A program made the position numbers and the translations under genes. From Moraxella osloensis (lineage in GTDB: Bacteria; Pseudomonadota; Gammaproteobacteria; Pseudomonadales; Moraxellaceae): a stretch of 64,000 bases of DNA. The stretch covers positions 806,001 to 870,000 of the forward strand of contig NZ_CP014234.1 in assembly GCF_001553955.1 (NCBI RefSeq). Reading direction: 5' to 3'. The notes below the pieces were generated by a model that searched no databases, had not been told where the DNA came from, and worked only from the letters and a program-made list of their open reading frames with translations. This document shows positions 54,287 to 63,720 of the stretch, piece after piece (the stretch's first letter is position 1; every line of letters begins with the position of its first letter).

Positions 54287-55525
54287 TTAATTTTTAGTCA
54301 TGGCTAATAAACGATTGGCGGTTAGCCCGTGTAAAAACACCGACATCGCAATCATTACCACACAAATCACCCAAATTTTTAGCGCTTCATCACTGGTAAA
54401 TACGCCTTTATTCATCGCATAGGCGATATAATACAAGGTACCAATTCCGCGGATACCCAGTGCTGCTGTCACCCAGCGTTCATTGCGACTCATTCCCAGT
54501 TTACCTAGGCTAAAATAACCCACGATGGGACGTATCAAAAATATAAACGCCAAACATACCACATACACTTGCCAGCTAAGGGTGACATCACTCGCTAACG
54601 CTTGACCCACTAGCAGTCCCAAGAATACCATCACAAGCGACATCAGCAAACCTTCAATTTGTTCAGCAAAATCATGCAAGCCTTGATGATATTCATGTTC
54701 ACATTCTGAACGCCGAAAAGTTAAGGCCGCCACAAATACCGCAATAAAACCATAACCATGCACAAACTCTGTGATGCTATAGGCCAGTAACATCAAGGCT
54801 ACTACCATATAACTTTGCTCGACTTTATCGGGATATGCCTTGGTAAATAGCCAATTTGCCAAAAACTTACCGACACAGTAACCCGCCGCCACCCCTGCGA
54901 TGATTCGCCATAACACATCATAGCCCAACCAATGCAGCCAATCTTCTGCACCAAAGCCCTGATTGAGAGACGCAGCGGTAGCAATCGCTATCGCTAAATA
55001 CACGAATGGAAATGCCAAGCCATCATTGAGACCCGCCTCTGAGGTGAGGGTAAATCGGGTCACATCTTCCTGTCGTTCGGAGTTGGGTGGACCGACTTGA
55101 ATGCTAGCCGCTAGCACAGGGTCGGTTGGTGCTAGCACAGCACCGAGCAAAATAGCCGCCGCCATACTGAGTCCAAAAATGTAATGTCCCATCAATGCCA
55201 TCGCGGCGATACCTACTGGCATCACAATCACCAACAGCCTTAAGGTCGGTTGCCACGTTTTCCAATTGAGCGGACTATCGAGTTTGATACCACAACCGAC
55301 CAACGAAATCAGCACCACCACTTCCGTAACTTTCTCGATAGGAACGCCATAATTAAGCGGATTAATTCTAGGCAGCCCCATAAAAAAATACCCTAGCAGT
55401 GCGCCAAAGGTAATTTGTATCATAGGCAGGGATATCGAAAGCTTGCGCGGTAGCACAGGAAAGAATGCCCCGATTAAAAACGCCAACCCCAAAAAAAGTA
55501 AAATCAAATTATAGTTTTCAAGCAT
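54287..55525 (-). CDS. Monovalent cation/proton antiporter (CPA1/NhaP type)
   Basis: Inner-membrane sodium or potassium/proton antiporter of 412 residues from the ATG at 55525 (MLENYNLILLFLGLAFLIGAFFP); a TTG at 55564 would add 13 residues. About twelve membrane segments. The family motif LAPTDPVLAASIQVGPPNSERQEDVTRFTLTSEAGLNDGLAFPFV carries the Asp residues that bind ions. Ion specificity cannot be read. It lacks the long cytoplasmic C-terminus of larger NhaP2-type proteins. Confidence 0.88.
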   Translation of the reverse strand: MLENYNLILLFLGLAFLIGAFFPVLPRKLSISLPMIQITFGALLGYFFMGLPRINPLNYGVPIEKVTEVVVLISLVGCGIKLDSPLNWKTWQPTLRLLVIVMPVGIAAMALMGHYIFGLSMAAAILLGAVLAPTDPVLAASIQVGPPNSERQEDVTRFTLTSEAGLNDGLAFPFVYLAIAIATAASLNQGFGAEDWLHWLGYDVLWRIIAGVAAGYCVGKFLANWLFTKAYPDKVEQSYMVVALMLLAYSITEFVHGYGFIAVFVAALTFRRSECEHEYHQGLHDFAEQIEGLLMSLVMVFLGLLVGQALASDVTLSWQVYVVCLAFIFLIRPIVGYFSLGKLGMSRNERWVTAALGIRGIGTLYYIAYAMNKGVFTSDEALKIWVICVVMIAMSVFLHGLTANRLLAMTKN

Positions 55526-55564
55526 ACCTGTGTACCAAGATAAGTTGCTAAAAGAGCCTTGCAA

Positions 55565-55878
55565 CTTGGTTTATATCATTTTGGTTTATATCACTTCAAA
55601 TAACTGGTAGTAAAAATAGTTGCTATTGAGCAATTATTGCTAAGCCACGTTACTGCGTAAAAGGTTTATCCCCTATGAATCCATTATGCAAAAAGGTGGG
55701 CATGCCATCAACCATTGCTGTTTAGCAAAATACCAAGAGATTTGTTAACAGTTCGAGCGTTGAGTTAAATTTACAAGTTTAGTTAAATTTACAAATTTAG
55801 TTATATTTGAAAATTTACTTATATTTAAAAGTTCAGCTAGAAAAGATTTTGACTGACTATCTAAGCCCAACATTGCTA
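55565..55878. other. Spacer between antiporter and rpoN
   Basis: No gene is supported. Degenerate repeats of the unit TAGTTAAATTTACAAATT occur three to four times at 55757-55835, downstream of rpoN on its strand. No clear terminator for rpoN is visible. Confidence 0.5.
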
Positions 55879-57657
55879 TCAAAACCGCACTTTACGCTGC
55901 GTGGAAGAACCGATGTTCATACCTTCTCGGTATTTGGTCACGGTACGACGGGCAATATCAATGCCTTTATCTTGCAGGTGCTTCATAATACTACTATCAG
56001 ATAGCGGTTTTTTAGGGTCTTCTGCCTCAATCATTTGCTTGATCATCGCGCTGATAGCGGTTGAAGATACGCCTTCCCCCTCATCACTACTGACTTGACT
56101 TGAAAAGAAATATTTTAGGCTAAATAGCCCTTTGGGGGTAAGAATGGTTTTGCTAGTAGTGATACGAGAAACGGTTGACTCATGCAAGCCCACTTCATCT
56201 GCCACATCTTTAAGTACCATCGGCTGCATTGCCATGACGCCTTGCTCAAAAAAAGCCTGCTGACGCTTGACGATACAGGTTGCAACTTTTAGTAGATTTT
56301 GATTACGCTCTTCGATGCTACGAATAAACAGCCGCGCATCATACAACTGCTCTTTTAGATAAACGCCTTGCTCGCTGTTGTCATTGCGATTGACAAGTTT
56401 GGCATACACTTGGTTAATGCGCAGTTTTGGCAAGGTTTCTGGGTTTAGGCTGACTTCCCAATGCTGCCCTCGCTGCACCACAATGACATCAGGAATGTCG
56501 TAGCTTTCAATGCCTTTATCTAGCTGGCGTTGTGATTTTTCATAAGACAGTGCAGGATTGGGGTTTAATGTGCGCAATAAGGCAAGCGCAGGCTGAATCT
56601 CAGAGACGTCAAGATTGGATGATTTAAGCAGGGCATTGATGTTATTGTTGGCAAAAAATTCTGAATGCATCAAGATTTGCTTGGCTGCTTGCCAACAGGG
56701 GGTATCACTCGGCAATTTATTGAGCTGAATCAGCAAGCATTCTGCCAAATTTCGCGCGCCAACGCCCAGTGGCTCGCAGTTTTGTATTTGCTTAACCACA
56801 AGCTCAATGTCTTCTAGCGCCAAGTCCACGTTTTCAATTTGATAAAATGACAACATGGTATCAAAACTTTGAAATAGCTCATCATTTGATAATGTGATAA
56901 AACCGCGCTCGTCCATGCTATCAATCAGATACTCCGCCATCAGCATATCAATGGTGGAGAGGCGTCTTAAATTCAGCTGCCAACGGACATAATCTTGAAT
57001 GTTTCCTTGCGTGGCAAGCTTATAATCATCCTGACTGTCTTCGCTATCAATGCCAGTGGCTGCCGAAGATTCATAGCTATAAATATCATCCCACTGCGCA
57101 TCCACAGGCATATCGATTTGCTGGCTGCTAAGATGCTCGCTACTATCTATCCCGTCTAAGCCAAATTCCTCATCATAGCGATAATCGCTGTCTGCATAAC
57201 TGTCCCTATTATTGTCATCATAACTGTAACTATCACTTGGGCTATGACTTGCATACTCATGCACTGCCGCGGGTGCACTGTTCGGGGGATAATCTTGGCT
57301 AGCAGAAGCGGGATAAAAATCATCCGACGCTAGATAATCTTCCAACACCTCAGTTTCATGATGGGTATAGTCATCCAAATCAGCTTCAGACAACTCAACA
57401 CCTTCTACTTGATAGTCATCATCGTAATCGTTATCTAGGTCTTGTTCTGGATAGTTTTCGCCATCGGGTAGGTTATCGTCGTCTTCATAAGATGTCTCCC
57501 ACTCTTCTTCACGCTCAAGCAGGGGGTTGCTATCGAGTTTAAGCTGCACTTCTTGTTCAAGTTCAAGACTCGATAATTGCAGCAAGCGAATTGCCTGCTG
57601 CATTTGTGGGGTGAGTGTCATCCCCGTCGTTAGCTTTGCCCCAATACCAATTTTCAT
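55879..57657 (-). CDS. rpoN: RNA polymerase sigma-54 factor
   Basis: Alternative sigma factor requiring enhancer-bound activators, 592 residues from the ATG at 57657 (TTG 57672 rejected). Region I LTTGMTLTPQMQQAIRLLQLSSLELEQEV is intact, as are the core-binding domain and the C-terminal HTH (LHESTVSRITTSKTILTPKG). The RpoN box is ARRTVTKYRE, near the end. Region II is expanded to about 160 residues of Asp/Glu/Tyr/Ser-rich sequence (roughly residues 50-210), so the protein is about 100 residues longer than usual. It is the likely regulator of the pilin gene at 9186. Genes that normally follow rpoN (hpf, ptsN) are absent here. Confidence 0.95.
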   Translation of the reverse strand: MKIGIGAKLTTGMTLTPQMQQAIRLLQLSSLELEQEVQLKLDSNPLLEREEEWETSYEDDDNLPDGENYPEQDLDNDYDDDYQVEGVELSEADLDDYTHHETEVLEDYLASDDFYPASASQDYPPNSAPAAVHEYASHSPSDSYSYDDNNRDSYADSDYRYDEEFGLDGIDSSEHLSSQQIDMPVDAQWDDIYSYESSAATGIDSEDSQDDYKLATQGNIQDYVRWQLNLRRLSTIDMLMAEYLIDSMDERGFITLSNDELFQSFDTMLSFYQIENVDLALEDIELVVKQIQNCEPLGVGARNLAECLLIQLNKLPSDTPCWQAAKQILMHSEFFANNNINALLKSSNLDVSEIQPALALLRTLNPNPALSYEKSQRQLDKGIESYDIPDVIVVQRGQHWEVSLNPETLPKLRINQVYAKLVNRNDNSEQGVYLKEQLYDARLFIRSIEERNQNLLKVATCIVKRQQAFFEQGVMAMQPMVLKDVADEVGLHESTVSRITTSKTILTPKGLFSLKYFFSSQVSSDEGEGVSSTAISAMIKQMIEAEDPKKPLSDSSIMKHLQDKGIDIARRTVTKYREGMNIGSSTQRKVRF

Positions 57658-57775
57658 AACGCGTTTTTTCAAGCCTTATTCTAGTGAGGTTAGTTTAGAT
57701 GGTGTGTCTATGGTGTGTTCATGCTCTGCTAGGTTGCTAGTTTAGTATTGTTTCAACAAGATATGCTAGTATTTT

Positions 57776-57804
57776 TTGACATTCAGCCGTATATTAATTA
57801 TCTG
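57776..57804 (+). promoter_or_regulatory. Promoter candidate for the nitrilase-family gene
   Basis: TTGACA (57776-57781, perfect -35), 17-base spacer, TATCTG (57799-57804). About 85 bases upstream of the ATG, with repeats of CTTAGCTTTACTTA in the leader (57806-57850). Confidence 0.5.
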
Positions 57805-57895
57805 CACTTAGCTTCGCTTTACTTAACTGTGCTTAGCTTTACTTAGCTGCAGCAACCCCAAATTTCACTAAATTTTTTGCTTACGAAATCACACC

Positions 57896-58951
57896 ATGAC
57901 AAAACTGACAAAATTTGCGATTGTTGAACTCAATAGCCAGACCGATATCTTAGCAAATCTTCAATCTATTGAATTAGGTATTAAAATTGCCAGTGAACGC
58001 GGCACGTGCATGGTGATTTTGCCAGAAAACGCTTTTTGTTTTGGCAAACAGGGTTTTGCCAGTCAATATTTTGACGCCTTGAAAGCTTGGTCGGCACAGG
58101 CTGCCCGCCACTATGGTGTGTATCTGCTGGCAGGTACCTTGCCCTGCCCGTATCGACCTGATGGCACGCCTGTGGCTGACGGCAAACTTCGGCAAAGCTC
58201 ACTATTATTTGACCCGGCAGGCGACTGCTTAGCGCGCTATGACAAAATTCATTTGTTCAAAGCCACCGTCAATGATAGCACAGGCAACTACGATGAAGGT
58301 AGAACCTTCGAAGCCGGTAATGCGCTCATTGTGGCGGATACCGAGTTTGGCAAAGTCGGCATGATGGTATGTTTTGATATTCGTTTCCCCACCCTTGCGG
58401 TCAAGCTGCGCGAACTAGGCGCAGATATATTGACCGCGCCTTCGGCGTTTACTTACCAAACAGGGAAAGCACATTGGCATGCGCTACTTACCGCAAGGGC
58501 ACTCGATAGTCAGTGCATGGTCATTGGCGCAGGTCAAACAGGTGACCATGTCGTCAATCCCTCAGAGCCTAGCAAAGTACGCAGCACTTGGGGGCATAGC
58601 GAATTTATCAGTAGTGATGGTGAGAGTGTTTTGACACAAAAAATCAATGCAGCAAGCTACGCGGTAACCGATGCAGCAAATGATGCAGCAAACGATGGAG
58701 TAACCCGAGATTTTGATTTTGATATCACTAACAATTTAGATGATCTACCTATATCTGCCAAAGCAGCAAGCTGGCTGCCTAAGTCAGATAATCGCCAACA
58801 GCTTGACCAAATTGCTGATAAGACAACCTTTTACCAACAAGCGCCGAGCGTGATTTTTGCTGACTTTGATGCGGATGCGCAGCAAATAACTCGGCAGAAT
58901 ATTGCGTTGCTCGAATGTCAAAAATTGTCTATCATGGCAAATAATATCTAA
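57896..58951 (+). CDS. Carbon-nitrogen hydrolase (nitrilase superfamily, Nit1-like)
   Basis: Amidase-type hydrolase of 351 residues. The catalytic triad is visible: Glu in ILPENAFCFGKQ, Lys in RYDKIHLFKATV, Cys in GMMVCFDIRFP. Similarity to Nit1/YbeM suggests deaminated-glutathione amidase activity, a metabolite-repair function, but this is inference. The C-terminus is unusual: after SSDGESVLTQ come about 110 residues with the repeat DAANDAAND and a Gln/Asp-rich tail, about 70 more than the family norm. It lies 17 bases upstream of the cyclic-nucleotide-binding gene. Confidence 0.85.
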   Translation: MTKLTKFAIVELNSQTDILANLQSIELGIKIASERGTCMVILPENAFCFGKQGFASQYFDALKAWSAQAARHYGVYLLAGTLPCPYRPDGTPVADGKLRQSSLLFDPAGDCLARYDKIHLFKATVNDSTGNYDEGRTFEAGNALIVADTEFGKVGMMVCFDIRFPTLAVKLRELGADILTAPSAFTYQTGKAHWHALLTARALDSQCMVIGAGQTGDHVVNPSEPSKVRSTWGHSEFISSDGESVLTQKINAASYAVTDAANDAANDGVTRDFDFDITNNLDDLPISAKAASWLPKSDNRQQLDQIADKTTFYQQAPSVIFADFDADAQQITRQNIALLECQKLSIMANNI

Positions 58952-58968
58952 CGACCCTGAAGCGAAAA

Positions 58969-59427
58969 ATGGATAATCCACTTTTTGAATATTTAAAGAA
59001 TAGTCCAATCTTTAGCCGTCTTGACCCTTATATGTTTCAAGTGGTCGAGAACTCATTGCATTTTAAACAGTTGAGTCCGCAAGAAGTGTTATTTACGGAA
59101 GGCGAGCATGGCGACTTTATGGCGTTTTTGCTGATTGGGGAGTTATCAGTTATTAAATACAGCCCTTCAGGGGCAGAAATTAAAGTCGGGGAGATTCGGG
59201 CGGGCGAAAGTACCGGTGAAATGGCACTGTTAGATTTACTAACTCGATCCGCCACCATTAAAGCCGCCAGCCTGTGTGCGCTTGTCACCTTGTCCCGCGC
59301 TGATTTTGAGCGACTGTTATCAGATTATCCTCGTATCGGTGTTGAGATGCTGCGTGGCTTAGCGATTATCTTGAGCCTTAATCTTCGCCGTACTTCTGAA
59401 CATTTGACCCGCGCGGTAAATGCTTAA
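58969..59427 (+). CDS. Cyclic-nucleotide-binding domain protein (no DNA-binding domain)
   Basis: A 152-residue protein consisting of a single cNMP-binding beta-roll. It begins FEYLKNSPIFSRLDPYMFQVV, continues with LFTEGEHGDFMAFLLIGELSVI and the phosphate-binding cassette RAGESTGEMALLDLLTRSATIKA (residues about 80-102), and ends in a helix. The cassette has the GE of nucleotide binders. There is no C-terminal HTH as in Crp/Fnr and no attached enzyme. It probably acts through a partner, but which one is not indicated. Likely co-transcribed with the nitrilase gene. Confidence 0.85.
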   Translation: MDNPLFEYLKNSPIFSRLDPYMFQVVENSLHFKQLSPQEVLFTEGEHGDFMAFLLIGELSVIKYSPSGAEIKVGEIRAGESTGEMALLDLLTRSATIKAASLCALVTLSRADFERLLSDYPRIGVEMLRGLAIILSLNLRRTSEHLTRAVNA

Positions 59428-59545
59428 TATGGTTAAGGCTGATGTGGTTAAGGTTAAGGTCGCTAAGCTTGCTAAGCTTAAGGAAGCTAGGCTTAATATT
59501 TTTTCCATGCCTAATATTACTGCTTAACCTGCCTACTATTGTGAG

Positions 59546-60580
59546 CTATCGCCGTGAGCGGGGATGCGCTTTGTCATACACTTGCGATAAATGCCCAAAA
59601 TCCAAATGGGTATAAATCTGTGTGGTACTGATATCACTGTGTCCTAGCAATTCTTGAACGCCGCGCAAATCACCACTATCACTTAAAATATGTGAGGCAA
59701 AACAGTGTCTCAGCAAATGCGGGTATAAGTCTTGCGCGATACCGGCACGTTTGGCCTGTAGCTTGATACGCAGCTGCACGGTGCGCGTTGAGATACGCGT
59801 CCCATAACGTTCACTGACGAATACCGCAGGGTCTTGCTCTTCCACCCATAGCGAGCGATGCGGCAAATAGTTGATGAGTGCCTGCCAGGCTTTTTCGCCA
59901 ATCGGTACGATGCGCGTTTTTCCGCCTTTACCAAGTACGCGTAACAGCCGCTGTGATTTGTCGATGTCAGACATATTAAGTCCCACTAGCTCACCGACCC
60001 GCAAACCACTGCCATACAGTAATTCTAGCATGGCTTTATCGCGAATCCATAACCGTGCTTCATGGCTATCTTTTGGCGCAGCTTGGTCTAATAACTGGGA
60101 TAATACATCGATATCGAGTAGCGTGGGCAAGGGTCTCGGGGCGCGTTTAAGACGTATGGTTATGGTGGGATTTAGTGTCATCAGCTGCTGAGCAATCAAC
60201 CATTTATAAAGTTGACGCAACACGGTCAGTTCATATTGACTACTGGATTTGGATATTTTATCGACATCCAATCGTTGAATTAGGAAATCTGACAACTGCT
60301 GACGGGTGATGTGACAAAGCGCGGTATGTTGCTCATAGCAATATGCCAAAAAAGGCTGTAGCGCTTGGCGGTAACTTTTAATAGTCGCCGCGCTATAACG
60401 CTTACTGCTTAGCTCAGCAAGCCAGCGATCTACCAAAGCTTGGTCATCGATATTGAGCACAGTTTCTGCCGCATGCGGCGTTAAGTGCGTGGGCAAATCA
60501 TCGTTTGCTGATTTGCCTACACGGTTGCCCTTTTTCCCTTGACTATTTTTCCCTTGACTTAGGCTACGGCTAGTTGGCAT
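59546..60580 (-). CDS. xerC: Tyrosine recombinase XerC
   Basis: Site-specific recombinase that resolves chromosome dimers at dif with XerD, 344 residues. The N-terminal core-binding SAM-like domain (LVDRWLAELSSKRYSAATIKSYRQAL) is followed by the catalytic domain. There Arg is in YGSGLRVGELVGLN, Lys in GKGGKTRIVPI, His-x-x-Arg in HLLRHCFASHIL, His in LLGHSDIS, and nucleophile Tyr in TTQIYTHLDF. The order lptM-lysA-dapF-xerC, as in enterobacteria, supports XerC over XerD. About 35 extra basic residues precede the core domain; the start at 60580 lies 24 bases from dapF. Confidence 0.9.
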   Translation of the reverse strand: MPTSRSLSQGKNSQGKKGNRVGKSANDDLPTHLTPHAAETVLNIDDQALVDRWLAELSSKRYSAATIKSYRQALQPFLAYCYEQHTALCHITRQQLSDFLIQRLDVDKISKSSSQYELTVLRQLYKWLIAQQLMTLNPTITIRLKRAPRPLPTLLDIDVLSQLLDQAAPKDSHEARLWIRDKAMLELLYGSGLRVGELVGLNMSDIDKSQRLLRVLGKGGKTRIVPIGEKAWQALINYLPHRSLWVEEQDPAVFVSERYGTRISTRTVQLRIKLQAKRAGIAQDLYPHLLRHCFASHILSDSGDLRGVQELLGHSDISTTQIYTHLDFGHLSQVYDKAHPRSRR

Positions 60581-60604
60581 AGTGTCAGTTAGCGAGGTTG
60601 GGGG

Positions 60605-61537
60605 CTATTCATGGTAATGATGCCCCTCGTCTGAGCGATGTTCCTCACTTGGTTGTGCCGGCGCAAATTTCAGCCCCGCACCTGCCATCAAACCCTCAGG
60701 ACTAAATACCCCTTCATACACAAAGGTCGCAGGACCGGTCATATACACAGGATAGCCTTCTTGCCAACGAATCACCAAACTGCCGCCATACAACTGCGCT
60801 CGAATATCCACGCCTTCATCTAGCCAGCCTTCACGCACCCCTGTGGCAACGGCAGCACACGCGCCCGTACCACAAGCTTGCGTTTCGCCGACGCCGCGCT
60901 CATAGACACGTAGCCTAATATGGCGATTATTCATCACCTGCATAAACCCGACATTGACGCGCTCAGGAAATGCAGGGTGGCTCTCAATCGCTTTACCGAG
61001 TTTTTCCACCTCGGCGGTCAACACATCATCCACTTTGATGATGGCATGGGGATTGCCCATATTTGCCACATAGAGTGTCACAGGCGTACCATCCACATTG
61101 AGCCGATATGAGTTTTGAACTTTAGTAATGGTTTTGGGGGTAAAAGGAATCTCATCGGGCTCGAATTTTGGTTTGCCCATATCCACTTTTACCCAGCCAT
61201 AATCATCGGTGCTAAGGGTGATAATGCCGCTGGCGGTTTCTACCCGAATACGCTGTTTAAATGACAACTTACGCGCTTGTACAAAGCGGGCAAAACATCT
61301 AGCGCCATTGCCGCATTGCTGCACTTCGCTGCCATCTTTGTTAAAAATACGATAGCGAAAATCGACATCAGGGCGGCTTGGCGGCTCAACAATCAGCAAC
61401 TGGTCAAAGCCAATGCCTAAGTGCCTATCCCCTAACAACGCTACCAACTCTTTGGTCAAGTGAAGCCGCTGTGTGACCAGGTCAATGACCATAAAGTCAT
61501 TCCCCAGTCCATGCATTTTGGTAAATTCAATTAACAT
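60605..61537 (-). CDS. dapF: Diaminopimelate epimerase
   Basis: Interconverts LL- and meso-diaminopimelate for lysine and peptidoglycan synthesis, 310 residues. The two catalytic cysteines are C75 in [14 protein letters not shown] and about C222 in [14 protein letters not shown]. The N-terminus [19 protein letters not shown] is standard. The C-terminus carries an extra 25 residues ending [12 protein letters not shown], longer than E. coli DapF (274). AAGGAATAAC precedes the ATG. It lies between lysA (terminator in between) and xerC. Confidence 0.96.
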   Translation of the reverse strand: MLIEFTKMHGLGNDFMVIDLVTQRLHLTKELVALLGDRHLGIGFDQLLIVEPPSRPDVDFRYRIFNKDGSEVQQCGNGARCFARFVQARKLSFKQRIRVETASGIITLSTDDYGWVKVDMGKPKFEPDEIPFTPKTITKVQNSYRLNVDGTPVTLYVANMGNPHAIIKVDDVLTAEVEKLGKAIESHPAFPERVNVGFMQVMNNRHIRLRVYERGVGETQACGTGACAAVATGVREGWLDEGVDIRAQLYGGSLVIRWQEGYPVYMTGPATFVYEGVFSPEGLMAGAGLKFAPAQPSEEHRSDEGHHYHE

Positions 61538-61570
61538 TGTTATTCCTTAAAATTATTTTGATTTATGCAT

Positions 61571-61589
61571 GCTATCTTATCATGATAGC
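61571..61589. promoter_or_regulatory. Small hairpin in the dapF leader
   Basis: GCTATC (61571-61576) / GATAGC (61584-61589), 34 bases upstream of the dapF ATG on the minus strand. Meaning unknown. Confidence 0.35.
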
Positions 61590-61616
61590 TGATTTTTTAT
61601 AAGGTAATTGGGGAAC

Positions 61617-61664
61617 AAAAAAACCTTAGCAAGTCAAGCAAATTTGGGCTCGGTTACTAAGGTT
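61617..61664 (-). terminator. Terminator of lysA
   Basis: On the minus strand AACCTTAG (from 61657-61664) pairs with CTAAGGTT (from 61622-61629) across a 27-base loop, followed by a long U-run encoded at 61617-61623. A second copy of the CTAAGGTTTTGG motif lies at 61679-61690. Confidence 0.65.
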
Positions 61665-61742
61665 TTGGTTTCAGTTGCTAAGGTTTTGGGCTCAGAGGAA
61701 TCAATAAGGCTTAGCGTTGCCAGCAAACCTTACAGAATAGAT

Positions 61743-63050
61743 TTAATCTACCAATTTTTCGTTTTGCCAAAGGCTCTCAACCGTTTCACGCTCGCGAATG
61801 ACATGGGCGTGACCCTCTTTGACTAAAATTTCACAAGCACGGGGGCGGCTATTGTAATTGCTCGACATCACAAACCCATACGCCCCTGCGCCTGTGATGG
61901 CTAGGATATCATTGTCAGCCAACGCTAACACACGGTTTTTTGCCAAAAAATCGCCCGTCTCACAAATCGCCCCGACCATATCCCAAACTTTGGGTTCAAC
62001 CGGTGAATTCAACTGTGTGGGGATGACCGCCATCTCTGAGTGATAAAGTGCTGGACGAATCAAATCATTCATCGCCGCATCGACAATGGCAAAATTTTTG
62101 TGTTCGGTAGGTTTTAAAATATCCACGCGAGTCAACAATACGCCTGCATTGGCAACGATGCTACGACCTGGCTCTAGGTACAGGGTTAAGCCTAGAGTTT
62201 TCAGTTTTGGTAACAGTAACTGCGCAAATTCTTCAATACTTGCAACGTCTTCGTCGATATACTGCACACCCAAGCCACCCCCCAAATCAATATGCTCAAG
62301 CGCAATACCTTGCTTGGCAAGTGCGTGAATCATCTCAATGACTTTATCCAATGCATCCATAAAAGGCTGAACTTGGGTCAACTGCGAGCCAATATGGCAA
62401 TCAATCCCAACGATTTTTAGGTGCGGTAAGTCATGGGCAATTTGGTAGATACGGGGCGCATCTTCATGGGTAATGCCGAATTTATTTTCTTTGAGCCCTG
62501 TGGAGATATACGGATGGGTTTGCGCGTCGACATTGGGATTGACGCGTAGCGAAATAGGCGCTTGTTTTTGTAATTTGCCTGCCACGGCATTGATACGGTA
62601 CAGCTCAGCTTCTGATTCGACATTAAAGCAAGCAATCCCTACTTCAAGGGCAGTGCGGATATCTTCGGCGGTTTTGCCAAGTCCTGAAAATACGATTTTT
62701 TTGGGGTCACCACCTGCCGCCAAAACCCGCGCAAGCTCGCCCCCTGTGACGATATCAAACCCTGACCCTGCTTTGGCAAGTTCGTTTAATACAGCAAGGT
62801 TACTATTGGCTTTTACCGCATAGCAAATCTGATGGTCAATCTCAGCAAAACTATCATCATAAGCTTGATAGGCTGCCAAAATCGCCTGCTGACTATACAC
62901 ATAGGTCGGTGTGCCGAAGGTCTTTGCGATATCTGCAAGACTGACGCCATCCATCATCAAGGCATTGCCATCATAACTCAGAGCATTGATTGATTTGACG
63001 TGTTCGGTCGGGTTGATTGCTAAACTTGCGGCTGCATCATTAGTAATCAT
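61743..63050 (-). CDS. lysA: Diaminopimelate decarboxylase
   Basis: PLP enzyme making lysine from meso-diaminopimelate, 435 residues. The ATG at 63050 has GGAGGT six bases upstream; a TTG at 63062 is rejected. K80 in CYAVKANSN binds PLP. Also present are GSGFDIVTGGEL, the glycine loop LGGGLGVQY, YLEPGRSIVANAGVLLT, and the substrate Cys in GAICETGDFLAKNR. About 25 residues precede the usual start. The start overlaps the lptM stop by 11 bases, with the ribosome site inside lptM, so the two are translationally linked. Confidence 0.96.
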   Translation of the reverse strand: MITNDAAASLAINPTEHVKSINALSYDGNALMMDGVSLADIAKTFGTPTYVYSQQAILAAYQAYDDSFAEIDHQICYAVKANSNLAVLNELAKAGSGFDIVTGGELARVLAAGGDPKKIVFSGLGKTAEDIRTALEVGIACFNVESEAELYRINAVAGKLQKQAPISLRVNPNVDAQTHPYISTGLKENKFGITHEDAPRIYQIAHDLPHLKIVGIDCHIGSQLTQVQPFMDALDKVIEMIHALAKQGIALEHIDLGGGLGVQYIDEDVASIEEFAQLLLPKLKTLGLTLYLEPGRSIVANAGVLLTRVDILKPTEHKNFAIVDAAMNDLIRPALYHSEMAVIPTQLNSPVEPKVWDMVGAICETGDFLAKNRVLALADNDILAITGAGAYGFVMSSNYNSRPRACEILVKEGHAHVIRERETVESLWQNEKLVD

Positions 63051-63369
63051 TTTTACCTCCAACCGATGGCACAGTTGGCACCGATGGCACAGATGGCACA
63101 GATGGCGTGGTCGCTGAGTGAGGCGCTGATTGCGGCGCTTGGGTTGCGTTATTGTCGATCATGACGTTGGGATCTTGGGTGTTGACATCAACTTTGGTAT
63201 CAGAGGCATTGGCAGTGGTGCTGGTCGGTTTGGCGGTCGCATCAACTACTTGTTGGCTATGGCTGCTCGGTAGGTACAATGCCCCTTTTTGCCCACATCC
63301 TGTCAGCACATGGGTTGCCAACATCACCATCAGCACGGCGATTGTTGGGGATAGTTTTGAAATTTGCAT
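63040..63369 (-). CDS. lptM: Lipoprotein LptM (YifL)-like
   Basis: Small lipoprotein of 109 residues. The signal peptide ends in the lipobox LTGC, followed by the LptM signature CGQKGALYLP. In E. coli LptM assists disulfide formation and assembly of the LptD/LptE translocon in the outer membrane. The C-terminal 70 residues are Thr/Asn/Ser-rich and end in a Pro/Val/Ser repeat (TPSVPSVPSVPTVPSV) encoded by 9-base units GATGGCACA at 63064-63108. Precedes lysA as in many proteobacteria. Confidence 0.88.
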   Translation of the reverse strand: MQISKLSPTIAVLMVMLATHVLTGCGQKGALYLPSSHSQQVVDATAKPTSTTANASDTKVDVNTQDPNVMIDNNATQAPQSAPHSATTPSVPSVPSVPTVPSVGGKNDY

Positions 63370-63427
63370 GAATGCCCTTAATTTTAAGAATAAAAGTAAG
63401 TATAAAAATAAAATTTGCGATGGGGTT

Positions 63428-63457
63428 ATTGTAGCTGTTTTTGCGTTTTATAAGCAA
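63428..63457 (-). promoter_or_regulatory. Promoter of lptM-lysA
   Basis: Minus strand TTGCTT (63452-63457), 18-base spacer, TACAAT (63428-63433), about 60 bases before the lptM ATG. Confidence 0.5.
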
Positions 63458-63720
63458 TTATCTCACCTTATTTCTCACCTTATTAAAGATGAGCGTTAAA
63501 TCGATGATTTTTGTTAATTTTTCGTTTTTGTTAACGCTATCACTATTGTGGTATGCTTTTTTGCTATCGTGATGACAACAAAAATTTGGCAAAAAATTAC
63601 CACAATACAATTTTTTTAATCTACAATAAATTACTTAAGACAAGGATAGCTTAAAATTTAATCCAGTTAGGAAGGCGCTTGATGCAAGGAATGCACAAGA
63701 TCTTGTCTAAAGGAACAGCC
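63458..63720. other. Divergent spacer upstream of ackA
   Basis: No gene is supported. A 12-base direct repeat TCTCACCTTATT occurs twice at 63461-63485. The ackA promoter must lie here but no strong pair stands out. Confidence 0.4.
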
